Assembly (NCBI GenBank): GCA_050014095.1 | Contig: JBEKDZ010000003.1 | Span: 62,001 to 126,000 of the forward strand | Length of the DNA stretch: 64,000 bases | From: RBG-13-51-18 sp050014095 | Lineage (GTDB): Bacteria > Chloroflexota > Dehalococcoidia > Dehalococcoidales > RBG-16-60-22 | Direction: 5' to 3' | Shown: piece by piece, positions 52,929 to 61,270 of the stretch | Layout of the letters: every line of letters begins with the position of its first letter | Numbering within the stretch: position 1 is the first letter of the stretch | Notes under the pieces: model-generated | What the model was told of the DNA's origin: nothing | The model's input: only the letters and a program-made list of their open reading frames with translations | The model's database searches: none | Program-made: the position numbers and the translations under genes

Positions 52929-53261
52929 ATGGGTACCAAGAGACAGATAACCGAATATCTGGACATCGACCTGGAGAAAGAACTCTGGTGCTGTAACCGC
53001 TGTGGGCACGAACTTATCTCCGCCAGGGAAAATTATAAAAAAGGGTGCCTGGTTTATATCAGGAAAGACCCGAACACGATTTATAACTCACCATTAACCG
53101 GTCCCTTTAGCTTCGCGCCGGACCCTACCTGGGCCATGTTGGTGGAGTTTTATTGCCCCGGTTGCGGCGTCATGGTGGAAAATGAAATGTTGCCGCCGGG
53201 CCACCCAGTTACGTACGACATCGAACTGGATATTGATAAGCTAAAAGAAAAACATTTGTAG
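52929..53261 (+). CDS. Small zinc-binding subunit, acetone/acetophenone carboxylase gamma-like
   Basis: A 110-residue protein with two CxxC pairs, CCNRCGHEL near residue 22 and FYCPGCGVMVENE near residue 77, likely to hold one zinc ion. This matches the gamma-type subunits (AcxC, ApcB) of ATP-dependent ketone carboxylases in size, motif and gene position. AGGAGG lies just before the ATG. The presence of this subunit favours a carboxylase over a hydantoinase or oxoprolinase for the cluster. Confidence 0.82.
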   Translation: MGTKRQITEYLDIDLEKELWCCNRCGHELISARENYKKGCLVYIRKDPNTIYNSPLTGPFSFAPDPTWAMLVEFYCPGCGVMVENEMLPPGHPVTYDIELDIDKLKEKHL

Positions 53262-53287
53262 TCCGGGGCGGATAAGCAGGCCAAGAA

Positions 53288-55447
53288 ATGAGCAATAAGA
53301 CAGGCGTCACGATGAAAGTCTCTCTCGATGTTGATATCGGCGGAACGTTTACCGACCTTTTTCTAAGCTATGACGGCAAGACTATCTTTACCAAAACGCC
53401 CACGACCGGATATAACCTTTCAGTTGGCTTCATGCGGGCGGTAAAAGATGCAGCGGCCCTGCTTGGCATTTCCGTCAAGGAGTTATTGGGCAGCACCGAG
53501 GTTGTTCGCTATTCTACGACCATCGCCATGAACACGCTACTACAGAGAACCGGCCCCAAGCTAGCGCTGATTACCACTGAAGGCTTTGAAGATATCGTAC
53601 CCATCGGCAAGGGCGCTTCGTGGTCGGACCAGCTGACCTTTCGGGAAATCAGGAACCTGGCCCGCATCGTCAAGCCCGAACCAATTATCTCCCGGGAAAT
53701 GACGGTTGGTGTCAAAGAAAGGGTCAACTCCCGGGGGGAGGTAATCAGGCCCCTGGACGAGGAAGATTTTTTGGAGAAGCTGCAATATCTGGTGGATAGG
53801 GGGGCTAGGGGATTCGTTGTCAGCCTGCTCTTCTCATACGCTAACCACACCCACGAAAGGCGTATCGCCGAAATAATCCGCAAAGAATATCCGGACTTTT
53901 ACCTGGGAGCCATGCCGGTGGTGCTTTCTTCCGAGGTGACACCGAAACAGAACGAATATACACGCACCGTGACCACAGTATTAAATGCTTACCTACATTA
54001 TTCCATGTGGGAGCAGATTTCCGGCACGGGCGATGAACTCCGCAACTCCGGCTATGATAAGACCATCATGATGGTGCATAACAGCGGCGGCATGGCTGAG
54101 GTCTTCCGCACGGCAGCTATCCAGACTTTTAATGGGGGTCCGGTAGCTGGGCTTATCGGTGGAGCAAACGTCGGTAAGATACTTGGATATGATAACATCG
54201 TCGTTAGCGATATGGGCGGTACCAGCTTTGACTTGGGTCTGGTCGTGGCCGGTAGTAGTCGGTTTTACCAGTACCACCCCCTCATCGACCGCTGGTGGGT
54301 GGACATGACTGTCCTGGAAACAAGGTCTATCGGAGCTGGTGGCGGCTCTATCGCCTGGCTGAATCGCGTCATGGGCAATCGGCTGGAAGTCGGGCCCCAG
54401 GGCGCCGGTTCTATGCCCGGGCCGGCCTCTTATAATTTAGGCGGCACTGACCCTACTGTTACCGATGCCGATATCGTGCTGGGTTATATCAACCCCGACT
54501 ATTATCACGGTGGTCGCATGAAACTGGATAAGGGCAGAGCGATATCGGCCATCAGGGAAAAAATTGCCAGACCCCTGGGTTTTGATGTGGAAGAAGCGGC
54601 TCTACTGATTAAAAAGATAGTCGATGCCAATATGGGCGATACCATCGCCAAGGAGACCTTCCTCAGGGGATTCAAGCCCAGTGATTTTATACTCTTTGCC
54701 TTCGGCGGGGCCGGGCCGACCCACTGCTGCTCTTACGGGCCGTATGCCGGGATAAATAAAATTGTCGTCTTCCCCTTCTCGCCGGTATTTTGTGCCTTTG
54801 GCTCCAGTACCATGGATATTCTGCATCTCTACGAGCAATCGCTTCGCTTGCCCCTGCTGGCTCCGGGGACGATGAAACCATTCGACGATTACAACGTCTT
54901 CAACAACGCTGTAAAAAACCTCCAAGAGAAAGCGATTAAAGACATAACTAATGAGGGCTTCTCCCTCGAGTCCATTAAGTTCGACCTTGAAATAGAGGCC
55001 AAGTATGGAGGACAGCTCAACATACTCCGTTTCATGTCTCCCCTACTATTTGTCAATAACGCGGCTGACGTGAAGGCGATATATCGAGCCTTCGAGGATG
55101 AATACTGCCGGGTCTACAGCCGCATGTCGGCTTATCCCCAGGGTGGCGTGGATATGCTCAACCTGATACTGCACGCTACCGTGGACCACCCCAAACCGAA
55201 ACTCCCAATTTATCCGCGGGCAAAGGAAATGCCAGATAGTGAGGCTCTGAAAGGCAAAAGGGACGTTTACTGGGTGGAATATGGGGAATTCCGGCCGACG
55301 CCTGTTTACAATGCTAAATCTCTGAAACACGGTAATATTATCAGTGGTGCCGCCGTCATTGAAGCCGAGGATACCACCATCGTGTTACCGCCGCCCCTAA
55401 AGCTTTCTGTAGATAAATACCACAATTTCATCTTGGAGAGAATATAG
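53288..55447 (+). CDS. Hydantoinase A-type subunit, ApcC-like
   Basis: A 719-residue second HyuA-type ATPase. Motifs are DVDIGGTFTDLFL near residue 15, SDMGGTSFDLGLV near residue 310, GAGGGSIAW near residue 352 and FAFGGAGPTHCC near residue 475. An internal ATG (MKVSLDVDIGG) at residue 9 is an alternative start. It is clearly diverged from the first HyuA gene (50897), so the complex would have two different ATPase subunits, as acetophenone carboxylase does. Confidence 0.88.
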   Translation: MSNKTGVTMKVSLDVDIGGTFTDLFLSYDGKTIFTKTPTTGYNLSVGFMRAVKDAAALLGISVKELLGSTEVVRYSTTIAMNTLLQRTGPKLALITTEGFEDIVPIGKGASWSDQLTFREIRNLARIVKPEPIISREMTVGVKERVNSRGEVIRPLDEEDFLEKLQYLVDRGARGFVVSLLFSYANHTHERRIAEIIRKEYPDFYLGAMPVVLSSEVTPKQNEYTRTVTTVLNAYLHYSMWEQISGTGDELRNSGYDKTIMMVHNSGGMAEVFRTAAIQTFNGGPVAGLIGGANVGKILGYDNIVVSDMGGTSFDLGLVVAGSSRFYQYHPLIDRWWVDMTVLETRSIGAGGGSIAWLNRVMGNRLEVGPQGAGSMPGPASYNLGGTDPTVTDADIVLGYINPDYYHGGRMKLDKGRAISAIREKIARPLGFDVEEAALLIKKIVDANMGDTIAKETFLRGFKPSDFILFAFGGAGPTHCCSYGPYAGINKIVVFPFSPVFCAFGSSTMDILHLYEQSLRLPLLAPGTMKPFDDYNVFNNAVKNLQEKAIKDITNEGFSLESIKFDLEIEAKYGGQLNILRFMSPLLFVNNAADVKAIYRAFEDEYCRVYSRMSAYPQGGVDMLNLILHATVDHPKPKLPIYPRAKEMPDSEALKGKRDVYWVEYGEFRPTPVYNAKSLKHGNIISGAAVIEAEDTTIVLPPPLKLSVDKYHNFILERI

Positions 55448-55462
55448 AGAAGGGAGGGTGAT

Positions 55463-57520
55463 ATGAGACCAGACCCGCAAAAGTTGCTGCAATGGATAAA
55501 GCCCAGTCCGCCCACGGATAAAGACCTGGAATGCATGAAATTACTGCAACCTGGCGATTACGAAATCTATACCGAGAAACTGAATAGCTTCCTGCTGGAG
55601 TCCAAGGAGGTCTTCCTTAAGCTGGGCGTGAGCAGCATGCTCCGCTCCGGGGACCTAGTAACCGGAATCTACACCCCGACCGGGGACATGGTGGCTGCCT
55701 GGTGCGGGACCTATCTCCATGCGGTGGTAGGCCAGCTACCGATAAAGTACGTGGCCGAGACTTGGATAAACGAGCCTACCGTAGGTGTTAAGGACGGTGA
55801 TATTTTTTACCTCTCTGACCCGCTTTACGGAGGGATACACAACTGCGACCAGATTGTTGTCATGCCCGTGTTTAATGACGGTGAGCTTATTGCCTGGACA
55901 AACGCAGCCGTACATCAGCCTGAAACCGGCGCCTGCGAGCCGGGCGGGATGCCGCTCACCGCCAAGACGAGGCACGATGAAGGTATGCTCCTATCGCCCA
56001 TCAAGATAGGTGAGAACTTCCGACTCCGTGAAGACCTGGTGGAGATGTGCGTTAACCTGATATCGCGGGCTCCACGCATGCAGGCGATTGATATGAGGGC
56101 CCGATTGAGTGCCGCCGACCGCTTACGGGGCCGCCTTGTGGCGCTGGCTCAGGAGAAAGGTAATAATTTTGTTAAGGGTCTCTTCCGTCGCATTATAATT
56201 GAGGCGGAGGAAGGCACCCGTCGGCGTATCAAGGAATGGAATGATGGTTACTACCGGGGTGTCACCTTCATGGACATCGTCGGTGAAAAACACCGGCTGG
56301 TGCGCAACTTTCTCACCTTGCATAAGGAAGGCGACCGGCTCACCTGGGACTTCACCGGCACTTCTCCTGAAACCGATAGCCCCCAGCATTGTATGCCTCA
56401 TGCCCTAGCGGCCAATGTGGCTATACATTTAATGTCTTACTCTTTCCACGACCTACCGGTCTCGGCTGGCATCTTCGCGCCCATGGAATGGATTGTGCCC
56501 GAGGGGTGCATGTTCAATCCCAACTTTGAGGCTGCCCAGAGCAACAGCGCCCCTTCCTGCCACGGTGCCATGACCCTGGGCAACATCTGCATGAGCAAGC
56601 TGATGTTCGATAGCCCCCAGCGGGAACTGGTGGCGGCCGCTATTGGTAATACCGGCGTCGGCGTACTTGTCTCCGGAATCAACCAGTGGGGCGTGCCCAT
56701 TTCCGATTTCCTCGCCTTCGGTCTTAATACCGAAGGGCACGGTGCCAGGATGGACATGGATGGTGTCGATGCCTATGGTTTCTCCCACTGCCCCACGGGC
56801 AGGGCGCCAGACATTGAAGATATAGAAAACGAGTTCCAGTTCTTCAACCTGGTAGCCAAGTTCAGCCGGGATAGCGGCGGTTTTGGCAAGTACCGCGGTG
56901 GCTCTGGCACTGAAGTAATCTATGTAGTTAATTACGTGGACTATGCCCTTTATAATAGCCATGTCAAAGGCAGTAAAATACGTAACTGCATGGGGCTGTT
57001 CGGCGGTTATCCGCCGCCTACGCTGCCGGGCATCGAGGTCAAGCACACCAACATTTGGGAAAAGCTGAAAAGGGGCGATAAAGACATCCCTACAGGAGCC
57101 ATGCAGTTGATTTCCGAAAGGACCATCCGGGGTGATTATGAGATTGGCAGCATATTCAAGAAGGTCCATGTCATGGAAAACGGTGATTTATGGGTCGTCT
57201 TCAGCGGTGGCGGCGGCGGTTATGGTGATGTGCTGGAGAGGGACCCCAGCATGGTCATGGATGATTTGAGGAAGGAAATCATTTCTCGCTGGGCGGCGGA
57301 AAACGTCTATCATGTGACCTATGACCACGAAACCCTTGAGGTGGATGAGGAGAAAACAAAGCAGCTCCGTCAGAAGGAGAGGGAAGACAGGATATCCCGT
57401 GGTATGACCTGGGATGCGTTTGAGAAGGAATGGTCACAGCTTCGTCCTGCCGAAGAGATTCTGGAATATTACGGGTCATGGCCGGATGGTAAGAAAACAA
57501 GAGAAATTATCAGGATGTAA
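55463..57520 (+). CDS. Hydantoinase B-type subunit, ApcD-like
   Basis: A 685-residue HyuB-type subunit. Family segments include GDIFYLSDPLYGGIHNCDQI near residue 110, LTWDFTGTSPETDSPQHCMP near residue 295, GVLVSGINQWG near residue 400, GGFGKYRGGSG near residue 470, and the glycine-rich FSGGGGGYGDVLERDP near residue 580. In ketone carboxylases the HyuB-like subunit holds the carboxylation site. It starts 15 bases after the second HyuA gene with AGGGAGG before the ATG. No ApcE-like fifth subunit is recognised. Confidence 0.88.
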   Translation: MRPDPQKLLQWIKPSPPTDKDLECMKLLQPGDYEIYTEKLNSFLLESKEVFLKLGVSSMLRSGDLVTGIYTPTGDMVAAWCGTYLHAVVGQLPIKYVAETWINEPTVGVKDGDIFYLSDPLYGGIHNCDQIVVMPVFNDGELIAWTNAAVHQPETGACEPGGMPLTAKTRHDEGMLLSPIKIGENFRLREDLVEMCVNLISRAPRMQAIDMRARLSAADRLRGRLVALAQEKGNNFVKGLFRRIIIEAEEGTRRRIKEWNDGYYRGVTFMDIVGEKHRLVRNFLTLHKEGDRLTWDFTGTSPETDSPQHCMPHALAANVAIHLMSYSFHDLPVSAGIFAPMEWIVPEGCMFNPNFEAAQSNSAPSCHGAMTLGNICMSKLMFDSPQRELVAAAIGNTGVGVLVSGINQWGVPISDFLAFGLNTEGHGARMDMDGVDAYGFSHCPTGRAPDIEDIENEFQFFNLVAKFSRDSGGFGKYRGGSGTEVIYVVNYVDYALYNSHVKGSKIRNCMGLFGGYPPPTLPGIEVKHTNIWEKLKRGDKDIPTGAMQLISERTIRGDYEIGSIFKKVHVMENGDLWVVFSGGGGGYGDVLERDPSMVMDDLRKEIISRWAAENVYHVTYDHETLEVDEEKTKQLRQKEREDRISRGMTWDAFEKEWSQLRPAEEILEYYGSWPDGKKTREIIRM

Positions 57521-57548
57521 CCGCTCCCGAGATTGAGATACGTATAAA

Positions 57549-58547
57549 ATGATTACCCCTAAGAGATTGGTTAGAGGAGCATTTGAATCGGCTGATTTAC
57601 CACGGTTGCCTTTTATTCCCTGGATATTTACCCATGCTGCCAGGCTGGAACAAATTCCGGTGCAAAGAATATTCGCTGATCCAACTCAATATACAAAATG
57701 CCTTCAGAATGCCCAGAAACTATATGGCTATGATGCTATCATCAGCAGCTTTGATTCTTCCCTGGAAATGGAGATATGCGGTTGCCCCATAAACTGGAGG
57801 GGCGATTATGAAACACCAGCAACCCGCCCGAACCCCGAATTTGACTTGGGCCGGCTTAAGGACATCGACATAGAAAGCGCCGGTAAAACGGGCAGATTTG
57901 GTACCGTTATCGAGTCCTTAAGACGCCTTAATAGGGTCGCGGGGCCAAATCTAGCCCTGGCCGCCGTAGTTAACGGTCCGCTGACCCTGACGGCAGGCCT
58001 GACGGGTAGAGACCCTCTTAAGGACTTTGCCGAAAGGCCGGAAGAAGCCATCAGAGCTGTTGAGGCTGCCGCCAGATTTCTATTAAAGGTAGTCCAGGTT
58101 TACTGCCAGTTAGAATTAGATGTTATTGTTATTGTTGAAAGACTAATGGTGTTTTGCCCACCAGACCAACTTTCCTGGCTGCGCTCGACATTCTCTCCTA
58201 TTGTTAACATGGTTAGTTTCTACAACGCTTTCTCAATCCTGTTGCCCGGCGAATCATCACCGAATAACATAACCAACCTGTTAGACTTAGGTTTTGACGG
58301 GATAGTTGCCCCAGGAATTGACGTAAATACCTGGAACAAAATAAGAGGCGGACGTTCCTGCATTTTAGGGAAAGCCATTCCTACCCGCCTCCTTAACTCA
58401 GGTTTGAAAGAACTGCAAACATATTTAGAGACATATTTACTGGAAAGAACCGAGCCAGGTATCTTTCTGACCACAGATTGGGAATTACCGCCGGAGACGC
58501 CCCCTGATAATGTCCATCTGGTGATGAGTATGATATCTAAGCATTAA
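57549..58547 (+). CDS. Uroporphyrinogen decarboxylase-family protein
   Basis: A 332-residue TIM-barrel protein related to UroD and to corrinoid methyltransferases (MtaA/CmuA type). It begins TPKRLVRGAFESADLPRLPF, has a VVNGPLTLTAGLTG segment near residue 140, and has a C-terminal GFDGIVAPGIDVNTW and SCILGKAIPTRLL. Heme-pathway neighbours are absent, and it follows the carboxylase-like genes by 28 bases, so heme synthesis is unlikely. It could be a methyltransferase or a decarboxylase acting on a product of the operon. Confidence 0.78.
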   Translation: MITPKRLVRGAFESADLPRLPFIPWIFTHAARLEQIPVQRIFADPTQYTKCLQNAQKLYGYDAIISSFDSSLEMEICGCPINWRGDYETPATRPNPEFDLGRLKDIDIESAGKTGRFGTVIESLRRLNRVAGPNLALAAVVNGPLTLTAGLTGRDPLKDFAERPEEAIRAVEAAARFLLKVVQVYCQLELDVIVIVERLMVFCPPDQLSWLRSTFSPIVNMVSFYNAFSILLPGESSPNNITNLLDLGFDGIVAPGIDVNTWNKIRGGRSCILGKAIPTRLLNSGLKELQTYLETYLLERTEPGIFLTTDWELPPETPPDNVHLVMSMISKH

Positions 58548-58598
58548 TGACTTAGATTGTGCAAGTCCAGGGAATCAGAAAGGTGGAGGTAAGTAATC

Positions 58599-59273
58599 AT
58601 GGAAGTGGTTGTAATGGCTAAGCCGGAACCAATCAAGCTGGATATTAATAGAACCGCCTTAATCGTGGTCGATATGCAAAATACCTTCTGTATAAAGGGT
58701 GGGGTTTTTGACTATTTGGGGAAACTTGATGAAATGAAGGTGAAGCATATTATTAACAGGGATAAGAAGGTAATCGAAGCGTGCCGATATAAAGGGATAA
58801 AGATAGTTTATCTTAGAATGGGTTATAGACGGGACCTTTCCAACTCTGGAGGACCGGAATCCCCTAACTACTATAAAGAGCTTGGGGTGGTGGCTATGCG
58901 CATGCATCCAGAGTTGAAGGGCAAGTTTCTGACTATCGGCACCCGGGATTGGGAAATAATTGACGAACTTAAACCACAACCAGGGGATATAATCGTGGAT
59001 AAGCACAGATACAGTGGCTTCACTAACACTGAGCTTGATACCATCCTGGGTACATACAATATTAAATACTTGCTGTTTGTCGGGCTCTCTACCAACGTTT
59101 GCGTCGAGTCAACGCTCCGGGATGCCTATTTTCATGAGTTCTTTCCTGTCCTGATAAGCGATGGCTGTGGCAATATTGGTCCGGAATCTACCCAGGAAGC
59201 AACCATCTGGAATGTCACTGAGGTTTTCGGATGGGTAACCACATGCCATGATTTGGTTAAAGCTTTAAAGTAA
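58599..59273 (+). CDS. Isochorismatase-family cysteine hydrolase
   Basis: A 224-residue hydrolase with the catalytic triad of the family: Asp in TALIVVDMQNTFC near residue 26, Lys in DIIVDKHRYSGF near residue 134, and Cys in LSTNVCVESTLRDAYFHEF near residue 168. The size fits ureidoacrylate, N-carbamoyl or biuret-type amidohydrolases as well as isochorismatase. GGTGGAGG lies upstream of the ATG. Its place at the end of the hyuA/hyuB operon could mean it splits an amide or carbamoyl intermediate (inference). Confidence 0.83.
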   Translation: MEVVVMAKPEPIKLDINRTALIVVDMQNTFCIKGGVFDYLGKLDEMKVKHIINRDKKVIEACRYKGIKIVYLRMGYRRDLSNSGGPESPNYYKELGVVAMRMHPELKGKFLTIGTRDWEIIDELKPQPGDIIVDKHRYSGFTNTELDTILGTYNIKYLLFVGLSTNVCVESTLRDAYFHEFFPVLISDGCGNIGPESTQEATIWNVTEVFGWVTTCHDLVKALK

Positions 59274-59361
59274 TGTCTCCTTCATTAAATGTTAGCTAGC
59301 TTGGGCCATGAAGAATACTCCGACAATGGGGCTCGAAGTATTAGCTCTATTCTACAATCAA

Positions 59362-59509
59362 CTATGGGATAAACATATCCCCGGCCGCCAACGACGGTAG
59401 ATACATGATTTGATTACCAAAACCTTCAATTTTAAGAGGCTTTTTGCTATTTCCTTCCGCAGCCCCGAGGGAGGGTGATAAACGTACCATATCTTGAAAT
59501 TCACCCTTA
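59362..59509 (-). pseudogene. C-terminal gene fragment cut at a repeat flank
   Basis: The minus strand reads GEFQDMVRLSPSLGAAEGNS then KKPLKIEGFGNQIMYLPSLA and stops after AAGDMFIP. The composition is protein-like, but the frame runs straight into the conserved flank of repeat copy 7 (TGACTTTTTGTCAAATT from 59510), where homology to a protein must end. I do not recognise the family. It looks like the 3' end of a gene truncated by the repeat-associated event. Confidence 0.4.
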
Positions 59510-59531
59510 TGACTTTTTGTCAAATTATAAG

Positions 59532-59561
59532 TCAAAAAGCTAGCCGAAGAAGCTAGCTTTG
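59532..59561 (-). terminator. Minus-strand intrinsic terminator beside repeat copy 7
   Basis: AAGCTAGC (59537-59544) and GCTAGCTT (59552-59559) form a perfect 8-bp stem with a 7-base loop, followed on the minus strand by TTTTTGAC. It lies just beyond the repeat, in the place of an ssrA terminator. The same element, slightly decayed, is at 13665. Confidence 0.7.
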
Positions 59562-59572
59562 GAAATGATCGG

Positions 59573-59617
59573 ATTTTGAGACGGGGGAGGGTCGGACTCC
59601 ACCTATGCACAATCTCA
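59573..59617 (-). repeat. ssrA 3'-end-like repeat, copy 7
   Basis: GAGACGGGGGAGGGTCGGAC then TCCACCTATGCACAATCTC. The left end has lost the TGGTG that gives CCACCA on the minus strand. The tail CACAAT[CT]TC matches copies 6a and 6b, and the left terminator flank matches copy 3. Confidence 0.62.
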
Positions 59618-59686
59618 CGAGTTGATATGAAAGAAACAGTATTAAAGGAAATATTTTAGACTGATAAACAAATATTGTCCGAACCC

Positions 59687-60673
59687 CTATTTCCCCTCCC
59701 ATATATTTGATTGTAGGAAAGTGGCTAGGTTTACTTTTTCGTTGGTGATATTTAGCTTCCGCCGTATCTTTTCCCGGTGGTGATTTATAGTGGCTTCGGA
59801 AACTCCCCGCATCTCGGCCATTTCTTTGGTACTAACCCCATTCCGGATCATGCTGCAGATGGCATTTTCTGTCGGTGTCATCGCCTGGTAAGCGAGAGAT
59901 AATTTACTGATGAACGGAGAGGTAATCTCTTGTAGGTTTGTTTTTAGCAATTCCATGTATTTATTTTGGGCAGGCAGTAATTGTGGTGTTAGAGCATTCA
60001 TGATAGGCATTAAAATTTTCTCTACATTCATCATGATGTCGCGGTGGATTTCCTGTTTTTCTTGCTCGATGCGTGCCATCAATGTCCGCAAGGCGGTATT
60101 GGACTCCTGTAAAGCTATACGCTCCAGCGTCAGCTGCCGGTTAGTTTCCTGTAATTCCAGGTCGGCGGATATTCTGGTAGCGATAGTCCCCACCTGTTCT
60201 GCTATCGCGTCCAAAAGAGCGCGCTCTTCTTTCATAAAAGGGCCCTCATCAGATGGAGGACATTCTTCTAGGTAAACGATACAGCATTCGCCTACCACCT
60301 CATGATACATATAAATTCTTGCTGCCTGCCGCCAGTTCGTTATTCTAAACTTATCACTCTCATACGTTTTTCCCTTGAAAAGGATACGGGCGGCGGTTAC
60401 CTCCGGATATTGCCATGAATACGGTAGAAAATTCACCAGTTCCTGTAAAAGCTCATCTAGCGAATATAAATTTCGTTCTGCTAGCTTGGAAATGCCGTAT
60501 AGGCAGTTTAATTCTTTAATACGTTCGCGTAGTGCCACCTCTACTTTACCAGGCTCGGTATCGGTGGGAAACGGAATCCGCCACAATTGGGCAAGTTCTT
60601 TTGATTTAAAAGGGGGTTGTTTTTCTCCGGGCTGTGTTGCCGGGTTTGCTTTGTTTTCCATCTCATTCTCCAT
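59687..60673 (-). CDS. LuxR-type helix-turn-helix regulator with GAF-like domain
   Basis: A 328-residue regulator. The N-terminal 190 residues look like a GAF-type sensor (LNCLYGISKLAERNLYSLDE; KEERALLDAIAEQVGTIATR). A coiled coil follows (ELQETNRQLTLERIALQESN, ARIEQEKQEIHRD). The C-terminal GerE-like domain reads MTPTENAICSMIRNGVSTKE and ATINHHREKIRRKLNI. The start MENEMENK lies behind a TATAAT at 60701-60696 and a CCTAT/ATAGG dyad at 60680-60694 that may be an autoregulatory site. It is divergent from the NuoEFG-like genes, its probable target. Confidence 0.82.
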   Translation of the reverse strand: MENEMENKANPATQPGEKQPPFKSKELAQLWRIPFPTDTEPGKVEVALRERIKELNCLYGISKLAERNLYSLDELLQELVNFLPYSWQYPEVTAARILFKGKTYESDKFRITNWRQAARIYMYHEVVGECCIVYLEECPPSDEGPFMKEERALLDAIAEQVGTIATRISADLELQETNRQLTLERIALQESNTALRTLMARIEQEKQEIHRDIMMNVEKILMPIMNALTPQLLPAQNKYMELLKTNLQEITSPFISKLSLAYQAMTPTENAICSMIRNGVSTKEMAEMRGVSEATINHHREKIRRKLNITNEKVNLATFLQSNIWEGK

Positions 60674-60784
60674 AAAGTGCCTATTATTTATAGGTATTAT
60701 ATATGCAATTATTCCGTATTTACTTGGTGAATTCTATCAGTTATCTTAAAAATAATCAATAGTATTTCCCCTTAGGAGGTCATT

Positions 60785-61270
60785 ATGACAACCCAGAATT
60801 ATAGCAGAATCCTAGAAGGCCGATATAGTCAGCCGCATCAACTCATCGAGACCCTCCAGGATGTTCAAGAAAACTATGGCTATATTTCCCAAGAAGCTAT
60901 GAAAGCTCTCTCCCTCGGTCTCGGTGTGCCGCTTATCGAGGTCTACAGAGTGGCTTCTTTCTATAAAGCCTTCAGTCTGCGTCCGTCCGGTAAATATGTG
61001 CTCACCATGTGCATGGGAACGGCTTGCCACGTGCGCAATTCCCACCTCCTTCTTGACCATGCTATCGACCAGCTGGGTATTCAACCGGGAGAAGTGACTC
61101 CTGATGGACTTTTTTCTATTCACCAGGTCAATTGCCTCGGTGCCTGCGCTCTTGGCCCCATCGTTGCCGAAAACGGCACTTATCATCACCACATGACACC
61201 CGGCGAGCTCCGTAAACTTATCGAGACTTTAAAGAAGAAAGCTGGGGATGAAAAAAATGTCAAAGCTTAA
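60785..61270 (+). CDS. NuoE/HndA-like [2Fe-2S] thioredoxin-fold subunit
   Basis: A 161-residue protein like complex I NuoE or the HndA subunit of NADP-reducing hydrogenases. The four cluster cysteines are in CMGTACHVRNS near residue 77 and VNCLGACALGP near residue 118. TAGGAGG precedes the ATG. It overlaps the next gene by 23 bases. It would pass electrons between the flavin subunit and a partner. Confidence 0.92.
   Translation: MTTQNYSRILEGRYSQPHQLIETLQDVQENYGYISQEAMKALSLGLGVPLIEVYRVASFYKAFSLRPSGKYVLTMCMGTACHVRNSHLLLDHAIDQLGIQPGEVTPDGLFSIHQVNCLGACALGPIVAENGTYHHHMTPGELRKLIETLKKKAGDEKNVKA

Noticed and set aside
59324..59341. Another degenerate repeat copy (ACAATGGGGCTCGAAG)
   Set aside because: It resembles the start of copy 5 over about 15 bases only and lacks the T-arm partner strand, so chance is likely.
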